From the NCBI GenBank assembly GCA_029961685.1, contig JARWKL010000007.1, positions 26,297,013 through 26,361,012 of the forward strand: a DNA stretch of 64,000 nucleotides, in the 5' to 3' direction. A program made the position numbers and the translations under genes. Numbering within the stretch: position 1 is the stretch's first letter; each line of letters opens with the position of its first letter. Positions 13,454-26,837 of this stretch are shown here, one piece after another. The stretch comes from Aristolochia californica. Its lineage: Eukaryota > Streptophyta > Magnoliopsida > Piperales > Aristolochiaceae. The notes under the pieces were generated by a model, which saw only the letters and a list, made by a program, of their open reading frames with translations, had not been told where the DNA came from and did no database searches.

Positions 13454-16150
13454 ATGTGTTGGGTGAATAAATTTTCTTTATTTATATTTTTTATTTTTTA
13501 AAATTTTTTCCATACATCAACTTTAAAATTTTCATTTTGTTGTAAGATTTTTGCCTTTTTTGTTTTCGGGATGAAGGGAGAGCGAAAAGTCAATGTTTTG
13601 ATTTAAGAAAAAAGTGTACATCTAAAATGGAAAAGTACAATGCACAATTGTAGGGAGAGATAATTCCAAAGAGTGTCTGTAATTTTTAGGGATTGTAAGC
13701 TCTTTTTAATTTTTATATCTCAGGTTTTGCAAACGTCGGGAAAAATTGGTGGCAGAGGATTTTTAACTGAGTGTTGAATTGCAATCCATAAGTCATTTCA
13801 TACAAAAATATAGCCCGTTACGCATGATAAATCACTTTAGAATCATCTATGATTGTTAGATCAAATTTTTGAAAATGGGCAAAATAATGACTTGTTAGAC
13901 TCGGGTAAATATCCCACCACACCTTCACTTGTGTATTTAATGAGCGTTTGTTATTCTATTTAAAAGATTTCGATCCATAGGTCATTTGAATGTTGAACAT
14001 GTTTCAAGCATGCATATCCATTTTTAAAACGTGTGTAGAAAAAATCTCCTTCAAGTAAAATTCCAAGCTTAATAGGGTTGGACTAATGGAATTTCACAAA
14101 CTTGGATAACAAAACTTTTGTGTTCATTTGTGGTGTGTGAATAGATATTTTTTATTTAAATTAGTTATTATTTTAAATATTTTCCACACATCAACTATAA
14201 TATTTTTATTTTGTTGTGATCTTTTTTGCCTTTTTTGTTTGCGGGATGAAGGGGGAGGAAAAACTCAAAGTTCTGATTTAAGAAAAAAGTGTACATCTAA
14301 AATGGAAATGCACAATGCACAAATGTAGAGAGAGATATTTTCAAAGAGTGTCTGCATGTTTTAGGGATCGTATGCACTCTTTCGTTTTTATATCTAAGGT
14401 TTTGCAATCGTCGCGAAACGGGGGAGGCGAGCGATTTTTAACTGAGTGTTGACTTCAAATCCATAAGTCATTTCTTACAAAAATATAACCCGTTACGCAT
14501 GACAAATCACTTTACAATCACCTATGATTGTTAGCTCAACTTGTTGAATATGGGCAAAATAATGGCTAGTTTGACTCGGGCAAATATTCCACCGCACATT
14601 CACTTGAGAATTTAATGAGCGTTTGTTATACTTTTTAAAAGCTTTGGATCCGTAGGTCATTTAAATCTTTAACATGTTTCTAGCATACATATCCATTTTT
14701 AAAACATGTGTAGAAAAACTCCCCTTCATGTAAAATTCCAAGCTTAATAGGGTTGGACTAATGGAATTTCCCAAACTTGGATAACAAAACTTTTGTGTTC
14801 ATTTGTGGTGTGTGAATAGATATTTTTTATTTACATTAGTTATTATTTTAAATATTTTCCACACATCAACTATAAAATTTTTATTTTGTTGTGATCTTTT
14901 TTGCCTTTTTTGTTTACGGGATGAAGGGGGAGCGAAAACTCAAAGTTCTGAATTAAGAAAAAAGTGTACATCTAAAATGGAAATGCACAATGCACAAATG
15001 TAGAGAGAGATATTTCCAAAGAGTGTCTGCATGTTTTAGGGATCGTATGCACTCTTTCGTTTTGATATCTAAGGTTTTGCAATCGTCGGGAAACGGGGGA
15101 GGCGAGCGATTTTTAACTGAGTGTTGACTTCTAATCCATAAGTCATTTCTTACAAAAATATAGTCCATTACGCATGACAAATCACTTTACAATCATCTAT
15201 GATTGTTAGCTCAACTTTTTGAATATGGGCAAAATTATGGTTTGTTTGACTCGGTCAAATATCCCACCGCACGTTCACTTGAGAATTTAATGAGCGTTTG
15301 TTATTCTCTTTAAAAGCTTTGGATCCATAGGCATTTGAATCTTTAACATGTTTCTGGCATGCATATCCATTTTAAAAACATGTGTAGAAAAAATCTCCTT
15401 CATGTAAAATTCCAAGATATTAGTTTTGGACTAGTGGAATTTCCCAAACTTGGATAACAAAACTTTTGTGTTCATTTGTGGTGTGTGAATAAATTTTCTT
15501 CATTTACTTTTTTTATTGTCTTAAACTTTTTCCATACATCAACTATGAAATTTTCATTTGGCTGTAATCTATTTGCCTTTCTTGTTTACGGGATGAAGCG
15601 AGAGCGAAAAACTCAAAGTTTTGATTTAATAAAAATGTGTACATCTAAATCGGAAATGCACAATGCACATATGTAGAGAAAGATAATTCCAAAGAGTGTC
15701 TGTAATTTTTGGGGATTGTAAGCACCTTTTCATTTTTATGTGTTAGGTTTTGCAATCGTCGGGAAAAATGGGTTGTGGAGGATTTTTAACTGAGTGTTGA
15801 ATTGCAATCCATAAGTCATTTCATCCAAAAATATAGCCCGTTACCGATGATAAATCACATTCCAATCTCCTATGATTAATTATGTCAGCTTTTTGCAAAT
15901 GGGCAAAATAATGGCATGTTTGACTCCGGTAAATATTCGACCGCAAGTTCACTTGAAAATTTAATGAGCGTTAGTAATTCTCTTTAAAAGCTTTGCATCC
16001 ATAGCTCATTTGCATCTTTTACATGTTTAAAACATGCGTATCCATTTTTAAAACATGTGTGGACGAAATCTCTTTCTTGCAAAATTCCAAGCTATTAGGG
16101 TTAAACTAGTGGAATTTCCCAAAATTGGATAACAAAACGTTTGTGTTCAT
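13454..16150 (+). repeat. HOR unit with B-B doublet: C (13454), B/C (14128), B (14803), A (15476)
   Basis: The B unit at 14128 changes to a C-type 3' end only in about its last 70 bp ('agcttaatagggttggac' near 14742), and is then followed by another B. Both B units share 'tgtctgcatgttttaggg' and 'cactctttcg', so the doublet probably arose by a local one-monomer exchange. Confidence 0.9.
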
Positions 16151-18171
16151 TTGTGTTGGGTGAATAAATTTTCTTTATTTATATTTGTTAATGTTTTAAA
16201 TTTTTTCGATACATCAACTATAAAATTTTCATTTTGTTGTAAGCATTTTGCCTTGTTTGTTTTCGGGATGAAGGGAGAGCGAAAAGTCAAAGTTTTGATT
16301 TAAGAAAAAAGTGTACATCTAAAATGGAAAAGCACAATGCACAATTGTAGGGAGAGATAATTCCAAAGAGTGTCTGTAATTTTTAGGGATTGTAAGCTCT
16401 TTTTAGTTTTTATTTCTCAGGTTTTCCAATCGTCGGGAAAAATTGGTGGCAGAGGATTTTTAACTGAGTGTTGAATTGCAATCCATAAGTCATTTCATAC
16501 AAAAAAATAGCCCGTTACGCATGATAAATCACTTTAAAATCATCTATGATTGTTAGATCAAATTTTTGAAAATGGGCAAAATAATGACATGTTAGACTCA
16601 GGTAAATATCCCACCGCACGTTCACTTGAGAATTTAATGAGCGTTCGTTATTCTCTTTAAAAGCTTTGGATCCATAGGTCATTTGAATCTTTAACATGGT
16701 TCTGCCATGCATATCCATTTTGAAAACATGTGTAGAAAAAATCCCCTTCATGTAAAAATCCAAGCTTAATTGGGTTGGACTAATGGAATATCCCAAACTT
16801 GGATAACAAAACTTTTGTGTTCATTTGTGGTGTGTGAATTGATATTTTTTATTTACATTTGTTATTATTTTAAATATTTTCGACACATCAACTATAAATT
16901 TTTTATTTTGTTGTGATCCTTTTTGCCTTTTTTGTTTACGGGATGAAGGGGGAGCGAAAACTCAAAGTTCTGAATTAAGAAAAAAGTGTACATCTAAAAT
17001 GGAAATGCACAATGCACAAATGTAGAGAGAGATATTTCCAAAGAGTGTCTGCATGTGGTAGGGATCGTATGCACTCTTTCGTTTTTATATCTAAGGTTTT
17101 GCAATCGTCGAGAAACGGGGGAGGCGAGCGATTTTTAACTGAGTGTTGACTTCAAATCCATAAGTCATTTCTTACAAAAATATAGTCTGTTACGCATGAC
17201 AAATCACTTTACAATCACCTATGAATGTTAGCTCAACCTTTTGAATATGGGCAAAATAATGGCTTGTTTGACTCGGGCAAATATCCCACCGCACGTTCAC
17301 TTGAGAATTTAATGTGCATTTGTTATTCTCTTTAAAAGCTTTGGATCCATAGGTCATTTGAATCTTTAACATGTTTCTGGCATGCATATCTATTTTTAAA
17401 ACATGCGTAGAAAAAATCTCCTGCATGTAAAATTCCTAGATATTAGTTTTGGACTAGTGGAATTTCCCAAACTTGGATAACAAAACTATTGTGTTCATTT
17501 GTGGTGTGTGAATAAATTTTCTTCATTTACTTTTTTTATTGTTTTAAACTTTTTCCGTACATCAACTATGAAATTTTCATTTTGCTTTGATCTATTTGCC
17601 TTTTTTGTTTCCGGGATGAAGGGAGAGCGAAAAGCTCTAAGTTTTTATTTAAGAAAAATGTGTACATCTAAAACGGAAATGTACAATGCACATATGTAGA
17701 GAGAGATAATTCCAAAGAGTGTTTGTAATTTTTGGGGATTGTAAGCACCTTTTCGTTTTTATATCTCAGGTTTTGCAATCGTCGGGAAAAATGGGTTGTG
17801 GAGGATTTTTAACTGTGTTGAATTGCAATCTATAAGTCATTTCATACAAAAATATAGCCCGTTACGCATGATAAATCACATTCCAATCACATATGATTAA
17901 TTATATCAGCTTTTTGCAAATGGGCAAAATAATGGCATGTTTGACTCCGCTAAATATCCCAACGCAAGTTCACTTGAGAATTTAATGAGCGTTTGTTATT
18001 CTCTTTAAAAGCTTTGCATCCATAGCTCATTTGCATCTTTTACATTTTTCAAACAAGCGTATCCATTTTTAAAACATGTGCGGATGAAATCTCTTTCTTG
18101 CAAAATTCCAAGCTATTAGGGTTAAACTAGTGGAATTTCCCAAAATTGGATAACAAAACGTTTGTGTTCAT
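16151..18171 (+). repeat. Regular HOR unit: C (16151), B (16825), A (17499)
   Basis: This is a standard trimer of 2,021 bp. The C unit has 'acatggttctgccatgc' near 16695 where most C units have 'acatgtttcaagcatgc'. The same private variant is in the C unit at 18172, one HOR period downstream. Confidence 0.92.
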
Positions 18172-20189
18172 TTTTGTTGGGTGAATAAATTTTCTTTATT
18201 TATATTTGTTATTGTTTTAAATTTTTTCCATACATCAACAATAAAATTTTCATTTTGTTGTAAGGTTTTTGCCTTGTTTGTTTTCGGGATGAAGGGAGAG
18301 CGAAAAGTCAAAGTTTTGATTTAAGAAAAAAGTGTACATCTAAAATGGAAAAGCACAATGCACAATTGTAGGGAGAGATAATTCCAAAGAGTGTCTGTAA
18401 TTTTTAGAGATTGTAAACTCTTTTTAGTTTTCATATCTCAGGTTTTACAATCGTCGGGAAAAATTGGTGGCAGAGGATTTTTAACTGAGGGTTGAATTGC
18501 AATCCATAAGTCATTTCATACAAAAATATAGCCCGTTACGCATGATAAATCACTTCAAAATCATCTATGATTGTTAGATCAAATTTTTGAAAATGGGCAA
18601 AATAATGACATGTTAGACTCGGGTAAATATCCTACCGCACGTTCACTTGAGAATTTAATGAGCGTTTGTTATTCTATTTAAAAGCTTTGGATCCATAGGT
18701 CATTTGAATCTTTAACATGGTTCTGCCATGCATATCCATTTTTAAAACATGTGTAGAAAAAATCTCCTTCGTGTAAAAATCCAAGCTTAATAGGGTTGGT
18801 CTAATGGAATTTCCCAAACTTGGATAACAAAACTTTTGTGTTCATTTGTGGTGTGTGAATAGATATTTTTTATTTACATTAGTTATTATTTTAAATATTT
18901 TCGACACATCAACTATAAAATTTTTATTTTGTTGTGATCCTTTTTGCCTTTTTTGTTTACGGGATGAAGGGGGAGCGAAAACTCAAAGTTCTGAATTAAG
19001 AAAAAAGTGTACATCTAAAATGGAAATGCACAATGCACAAATGTAGAGAGAGATATTTCGAAAGGGTGTCTGTATGTTTTAGGGATCGTATGCACTTCTT
19101 TCTTATATCTAAGGTTTTGCAATCATCGGGAAACGGGGGAGGCGGGCGATTTTTAACTGAGTGTTGACTTCAAATCCATAAGTCATTTCTTTCAAAATAT
19201 TGCCCGTTACGCATGACAAATAACTTTACAATCACCTATGATTGTTAGCTGAACTTTTTGAATATGGCAAAATAATGGCTTGTTTGACTCGGGCAAATAT
19301 CCCACCGCATGTTCACTTGAGAATTTAATGAGCGTTTGTTATTCTCTTTAAAAGCTTTGGATCAATAGGTTAGTTGAATCTGTAACATGTTTCTTCCATG
19401 CATATCCATTTTTAAAACATGTGTAGAAAAAATTCCCTTCATGTTAAAGTCCAAGATATTTGTTTTGGACTAGTGGAATTTCCCAAACTTGGATAACAAA
19501 ACTTTTGAGATCATTTGTGGTGTGTGAATAAATTTTCTTCATTTACTTTTTTTATTGTCTTAAATATTTTCCGTACATCAACTATGAAGTTTTCATTTTG
19601 ATGTGATCTATTTGCCTTTTTTGTTTACGGGATGAAGGGAGAACGAAATACTCGAAGTTTTGATTTAAGAAAAATGTGTACATATAAAACACAAATGCAC
19701 AATGCACATATGTTGAGAGAGATAATTCCAAAGGGTGTCTGTAATTTTTAGGGATTGTAAACACCTTTTCGTTTTTATATCTCAGGTTTTGTAATCGTTG
19801 GGAAAAATGGGTCGCAGAGGATTTTTAACTGAGTGCTGAATTGCAATCCATAAGTCATTTCATACAAAAATATAGCCCGTTACGCATGATAAATCACATT
19901 ACAATCATCTATAATTAATTATGTCAGCTTTTTGCAAATGGGCAAAATAATGGCATCTTTGACTCGGGTAAATATCCCTCCGCAAGTTCACTTGAGAATT
20001 TAATGAGCGTTTGTTATTCTCATTAAAAGCTTTGCATCCAAAGCTCATTTGAATCTTTAACATGTTTCAAACTTGCATATCCATTTTTAAAACATGTGTG
20101 GACGAAATCTCTTTCTTGCAAAATTCCAAGCTATTAGGGTTAAACTAGTGGAATTTCATAAAATTGTATAACAAAACTTTTGTGTTCAT
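18172..20189 (+). repeat. Regular HOR unit: C (18172), B (18846), A (19515)
   Basis: This is a standard trimer of about 2,018 bp. It shares 'ggttctgccatgcat' with the upstream C unit. The A unit carries a few private changes, such as 'ttgatgtgatctatttg' near 19597. All junctions follow the usual order. Confidence 0.92.
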
Positions 20190-22882
20190 TTGTGTTGGGT
20201 GAATAAATTTTCTTTATTTATATTTGTTATTTTTTAAAAAAATTTCCATACATCAACTATAAAATTTTCATTTTGTTGTAAGCTTTTTGCCTTGTTTGTT
20301 TTCGGGATGAAGGGAGAGCGAAAAGTCCAAGTTTTGATTTAATAAAAATGTGTACATATAAAATGGAAAAGAACAATGCACAATTTTAGGGAGAGATAAT
20401 TCCAAAGAGTTTCTGTAATTTTTAGGGATTGTAAGCTCTTTTTAGTTTTTATATCTCAGATTTTGCAATCGTCGGGAAAAATTGGTGGCAAAGGATTTTT
20501 AACTGAGTGTTGAATTGCAATCCATCAGTTGTTTCATACAAAAATATAGCCCGTTACGCATGATAAATCACTTTACAACTATTATTGTTAGATCAAATTT
20601 TTGAAAATTGGCAAAATAATGACTTGTTAGACTCGGGTAAATTTACCATGCACGTTCACTTGAGAATTTAATGAGCGTTTGTTATTCTCTTTCAAAGCTT
20701 TGGATCCATAGGTCATTTTACTCTTTAACATGTTTCAAGCATGCATATCCATTAGTAATACAAGTGTAGAAAAAATCTCCTTCATGTAAAATTCCAAGCA
20801 TAATAGGGTTGGACTAATGGAATTTCCCAAACTTGGATAACAAAACTTTTGTGTTCAATTGTGGTGTGTGAATAGATATTTTTTATTTACATTAGTTATT
20901 ATTTTAAATATTTTCCACACATCAATTATAAAATTTTTATTTTGTTTTGATCTTTTTTGCCTTTTTTGTTTATGGGATGAAGAGGGAGCGAAAACTCAAA
21001 GTTCTGATTTAAGAAAAAAGCGTACATCTAAAATGGAAATGCAATGTGCACAAATGTAGGGAGACATATTTCCAAAGAGTGTCTGTAATTTTTAAGGATT
21101 GTAAGCACCTTTTCATTTTTATATCTCAGGTTTTACAATCGTCGGGAAAAATGGGTTGCGGAGGATTTTTAACTGAGTGTTGAATTGCAATCCTTAAGTC
21201 ATTTCATACAAAAATATAGCCCGTCACGCATGATAAATCACATTACAATCATGTATGATTAATTATGTCAGCTTTTTGCAAATGGGCAAAATAATGGCAT
21301 GTTTGACTCAGGTAAATATCCCACCGCAAGTTCACTTGAGAATTTAATGAGCGTTTGTTATTCTCTTTAAAAGCTTTGGATCCATAGCTCATTTGAATCT
21401 TTAACATGTTTCAAGCATGCATATCCATTTTTAAAACATGTGTAGAAAAAATCTCCTTAATGTAAAATTGCAAGGTTAATAGGGTTGGACTAATGAATTT
21501 CCCAAACTTGGATAACAAAACTTTTGTGTTCATTTGTGGTGTGTGAATAGATATTTTTTATTTACATTAGTTATTATTTTAAATATTTTCCACACATCAA
21601 CTATAAAATTTTTATTTTGTTGTGATCCTTTTTGCCTTTCTTGTTTACAGGATGAAAGGGAAGCGAAAACTCAAAGTTCTCATTTAAGAAAAAAGTGTAC
21701 ATCTCAAATGGAAATGCACAATGCACAAATGTAGAGAGAGATATTTCCAAAGAGTGTCTGTATGTTTTAGGGATCGTATGCACTTTTTCGTTTTTATATC
21801 TAAGGTTTTGCAATCGTCAGGAAACGGGGGAGGCGGGCAATTTTTAACTGAGTGTTGACTTCAAATCCATAAGTCATTTCTTCCAAAAATATAGCCCGTT
21901 ACGCATGACAAATCACTTTACAATCTTCTATGATTGTTAGCTCAACTTTTTGAATATGGGCAAAATAATGGCTTGTTTGACTCGGGAAACTATCCCACCG
22001 CACGTTCGCTTGAGAATTTAATGAGCGTTTGTTATTCTCTTTAAAAGTTTTGGATCCATAGGTCATTTGAATCTTTAACATGTTTTTGGCATGCATATCT
22101 ATTTTTAAAACATGTGTAGAAACCATCCCCTTTATGTAAAATTCCAAGATATAAGTTTTGGACTTGTGGAATTTCCCAAACTTGGATAACAAAACTTTTG
22201 TGTTCATTTGTGGTGTGTGAATAAATTTTCTTCATTTACTTTTTTTATTGTTTTAAACTTTTTCTATACATCAACTATGAAATTTTCATTTTGCTGTGAT
22301 CCATTTGCCTTTTTTGTTAACGGGATGAAGGGAGAGCGAAAAACTCGAAGTTTTGATTTAAGAAAAATGTGTACATCTAAAATGGAAATGCACAATGCAC
22401 ATATGTAGAGAGAGATAATTCCAAAGATTCTATGTAATTTTTAGGGATTGTAAGCACTTTTTCGTTTTTATATCTCAGGTTTTGCAATCGTCGGGAAAAA
22501 TGGGTTGTGGAGGATTTTTAACTGAGTGTTGAATTGCAATCCATATGTCATTTCATACAAAAATATAGCCCGTTACGCATGATAAATCACATTACAATCA
22601 TCTATGATTAATTATGTCAGCTTTTTGCAAATGGGCAAAATAATGGTATGTTTGACTCGGGTAAATATCCCACCGCACGTTCACTTGAGAATTTAATGAG
22701 CGTTTGTTATTCTCTTTAAAAGTTTTGCATCCATAGCTAATTTGCATCTTTAACATGTTTCAAACATGCATATCCATTTTTAAAACATGTGTGGACGAAA
22801 TCTGTTTCTTGCAAAATTCCAACCTATTAGGGTTAAACTAGTGGGATTTCCCAAAATTTGATAACAAAACTTTTGTGTTCAT
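20190..22882 (+). repeat. HOR unit with chimeric B: C (20190), B/A/C (20859), B (21534), A (22208)
   Basis: The unit at 20859 starts as B and switches to A after 'gagacatatttcc' near 21060 ('ttgtaagcacc', 'gggttgcggagg', 'gattaattatgtcagc'). It then turns C in its last third ('gtttcaagcatgc' near 21408, 'ggttaatagggttgg'). A B unit follows, as expected for a C-type end. The C unit at 20190 has local damage near 20575-20650 ('acaactattattg', 'aaatttaccatgcacg'). Confidence 0.87.
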
Positions 22883-24815
22883 TTGTGTTGGGTGAATAAA
22901 TTTTCTTTATTTATATTTGTTATTATTTTGAATTTTTTCCATACATCAACTATAAAATTTTCATTTTGTTGTAAGCTTTTTGCCTTGTTAGTTTTCGAGA
23001 TGAAGGGAGAGCGAAAAGTCAAAGTTTTGATTTAAGAAAAAAGTGTACATCTAAAATGGAAAAGCACAATGCACAATTTTAGGTAGAGATAATTCCAAAG
23101 AGTTCCTGTAATTTTTAAGGATTGTAAGCTCTTTTTAGTTTTGATATCTTAGGTTTTGCAATCGTCGGGAAAAATTGGTGGCAGAAGATTTTTAACTGAG
23201 TGTTGAATTGCAATCCATAAGTCATTTCATACAAAAATATAGCTCGTTACGCATGATAAATCATTTTGAAATCATCTATGATTGTTAGATCAAATTTTTG
23301 ATAATGGGCAAAATAACGACTTGTTAGACTCGGGTAAATATCCCACCGTACCTTCACTTGCGAATTTAATAAGCGTTTTTTATTCTCTTTAAAATTTTTG
23401 GATCCATAGGTCATTTGAATCTTTAACATGTTTCAAGCATGCATATCCATTTTTAAAAGATGTGTAGAAAAAATCTCCTTCATGTAAAATTCCAAGCTTC
23501 ATAGGGTTGCACTAATGGAATTTCCCAAACTTGGATAACAAAACTTTTGTGTTCATTTGTAGTGTGTGAATAGATATTTTTTATTTACATTTGTGATTAT
23601 TTTAAATATTTTCCACACATCAACTATAAAGTTTTTATTTTGTTGTGACCTTTTTTGCCTTTTTTGTTTACGGGATGAAGGGGGAGCCAAAACTCAAAGT
23701 TCTGATTTAAGAAAAAAGTGTACATCTAAAATGGAAATGCACAATGCACAAATGTAGAGAGAAACGGGGGGCAATTTTTAACTGAGTGTTGACTTCAAAT
23801 TCATAAGTCATTTCTTACAAAAATATAGCCCGTTACGCATGACAAATCACTTTACAATCATCTATGATTGTTAGCTCAACTTTTTGAATATGGGCAAAAT
23901 AATGGCATGTTTGACTCGGGCAAATATCCCACCGCACGTTCACTTGAAAATTTAATGAGCGTTTCTTATTCTCTTTAAAAGCTTTGGATCCATAGGTCAT
24001 TTGAATCTTTAACATGTTTCTGGCATGCATATCCATTTTTAAAACATGTGTAGAAAAACTCCCCTTCATGTAAAATTCCAAGATATTAGTTTTGGAGTAG
24101 TGGAATTTCCCAAACTTGGATAACAAAACTTTTGTGTTCATTTGTGGTGTGTGAATAAATTTTCTTCATTTACTTTTTTTATTGTTTTAAACTTTTTCCG
24201 TACATCAACTATGAAATTTTCATTTTGCTGTGATCTATTTGCCTTTTTTGTTTACGGGATGGAGGGAGAGTGAAAAACTCAAAGTTTTGATTTAAGAAAA
24301 ATGTGTACATCTAAAACGGAAATGCACAATGCACATATGTAGAGTGAGATAATTGCAAAGAGTGTCTGTAATTTTTAGGGATTGTAAGCACCTTTTCGTT
24401 TTTATATCTCAGGTTTTGCAATCGTCGGGAAAAATGGGTTGCGGAGGAATTTTAACTGAGTGTTGAATTGCAAGCCATAAGTCATTTCATACAAAAATAA
24501 AGCCGTTATGCATGATAAATCACATTAAAATCATCTATGATTAATTATGTCACCTTTTTGAAAATGGGCAAACTAATGGCATGTTTGACTCGGGTAAATA
24601 TCCCACCGTAAGTTTACTTTAGAATTTAATGAGCGTTTGTTATTCTCTTTAAAACCTTTGCATCCATAGCTCATTTGCATCTTTAACATGTTTCAAACAT
24701 CCATATCCATTTTTAAAACATGTGTCGACGAAATCTCTTTCTTGCAAAATTCCAAGCTATTAGGGTTAAACTAGTGGAATTTCCCAAAATTGGATAACAA
24801 AACTTTTGTGTTCAT
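22883..24815 (+). repeat. HOR unit with truncated B: C (22883), B (23557-24141, 585 bp), A (24142)
   Basis: The B unit is about 89 bp short. 'tgtagagaga' at 23754 runs straight into 'gaaacgggggg', removing the middle of the unit just upstream of the G-rich box. The C and A units are ordinary. Confidence 0.92.
23757..23766 (+). other. Internal deletion junction (~89 bp) in a B monomer
   Basis: The sequence 'gtagagagaaacggggg' fuses the early mid-unit segment ('gtagagagagatatttcc' in other B units) to the G-rich box ('cgtcgggaaacggggg'). One or two bases could belong to either side. This fits a microhomology-mediated deletion. Confidence 0.85.
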
Positions 24816-26837
24816 TTGTGTTAGGTGAATAAATTTTCTTTATTTATATTCGTTATTGTTTTAAATTTTTTCCATCCATCAACTATTAAATTTTCATTTT
24901 GTTGTAAGCTTTTTGCCTTGTTTGTTTTCGGGATGAAGGGAGAGCGAAAAGTCAAAGTTTTGATTTAAGAAAAAAGTGTACATCTAAAATGGAAAACCAC
25001 AATGCACATTTGTAGGGGGAGATAATTCCAAAGAGTGTCTGTAATTTTTAGGGATTGTAAGCTCTTTTTAGTTTTTATTTCTCAGGTTTTGCAATCGTCG
25101 GGAAAAATTGGTGGTAGAGGATTTTTAACTGAGGGTTGAATTGCAATCCATAAGTCATTTCATACAAAAATTTAGCATGTTACGCATGATAAATCACTTT
25201 ACAATCATCTATGATTGTTAGATCAAATTTTTGAAAATGGGCAAAATAATGACTTGTTAGACTCGGGTAAATATCCCACCGCACTTTCACTTGAGAATTT
25301 AATGAGCGTTTCTTATTCTATTTAAAAGATTTGGATCCATAGGTCATTTGAATCTTTAACATGTTTCAAGCATGCATATCCATTATTAAAACATGTGTAG
25401 AAAAAATCTCCTTCATGTGAAATTCCAAGCTTAATAGGGTTGGACTAATGGAATTTCCCAAACTTGGATAACAAAACTTTTGTGTTCATTTGTGGTGTGT
25501 GAATAGATATTTTTTATTTACATTGGTTATTATTTTAAATATTTACCACACATCAACTATAAAATTTTTCTTTTGTTGTGATCTTTTTTGCCTTTTTTGT
25601 TTCCGGGTAGAACGGGGAGCGAAAACTCAAAGTTCTGATTTAAGAAAAAAGTGTACATCTAAAATGGAAATGCACAATGGACAAATGTAGAGAGAGATAT
25701 TGCCAAGGAGTGTCTGTATGTTTTAGGGATCGAATGCACTCTTTCATTTTTATATCTAAGGTTTTGCAATCGTCGGGAAACAGGGGAGGCGGGCGATTTT
25801 TAACTGAGTGTTGACTTCAAATCCATAAGTCATTTCTTACAAAAATATAGCCCGTTACGCATGACAAATCACTTTACAATCACCTATGATTATTAGCTCA
25901 ACTTTTTGAATATGGGCAAAATAATGGCTTCTTTGAGTCGGGCAAATATCCCACCGCACGTTCACTTCAGAATTTAATGAGCGTTTGTTATTCTCTTTAA
26001 AATATTTGGATCCATAGGTCATTTGAATCTTTAACATGTTTCTGGCATGCATATCCATTTTTAAAACATGTGTAGAAAAAATCTCCTTCATGTAAAATTC
26101 CAAGATATTACTTTTGGACTAGTGGAATTTCCCAAACTTGGATAACAAAACTTTTGGGTTCATTTGTGGTGTGTGAATAAATTTTCTTCTTTTACTTTTT
26201 TTATTGTTTTAAACTTTTTCCATACATCAACTATGAAATTTTCATTTTGCTGTGATCTATTTGCCTTTTTTTTTTACGGGATGAAGGGAGAGTGAAAAAC
26301 TCGAAGTTTTGATTTAGGAAAAATGTGTACATCTAAAACGGAAATGCAAAAAGCACATATGTAGAGAGAGATAATTCCAAAGAGTGTCTGTAATTTTAAG
26401 GGATTGTAAGCACCTTTTCATTTTTATATCTTAGGTTTTGCAATCGTCGGGAATAATTAGTTGCGGAGGATTTTTAACTGAGTGTTGAATTGCAATCCAT
26501 AAGTCATTTCATAAAAAATACAGCCCGTCACGCATGATAAATCACATTACAATCATCTATGACTAATTATCTCAAATTTTTGCAAATGGGCAAAATAATG
26601 GCATGTTTGACTCGGGTAAATATCCCACCGCAAGTTCACTTGAGAATTGAATGAGCTTTTGTTATTCTCTTTAAAAGCTTTGCATCCATAGCTTATTTAC
26701 ATCTTTAACATGTTTCAAACATGCATATCCATTTTTAGAACATGTGTGGACGAAATCTCTTTCTTGCAAAATTCCAAGCTATTAGGGTTAAACTAGCGGA
26801 ATTTCCCTAAATTGGATAACAAAACTTTTGTGTTCAT
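24816..26837 (+). repeat. Regular HOR unit: C (24816), B (25490), A (26164)
   Basis: This is a standard 2,022 bp trimer. The B unit has 'cgggtagaacggggagcg' near 25605 in place of the usual 'cgggatgaagggggagcg'. Otherwise it shows ordinary point differences and standard junctions. Confidence 0.92.
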
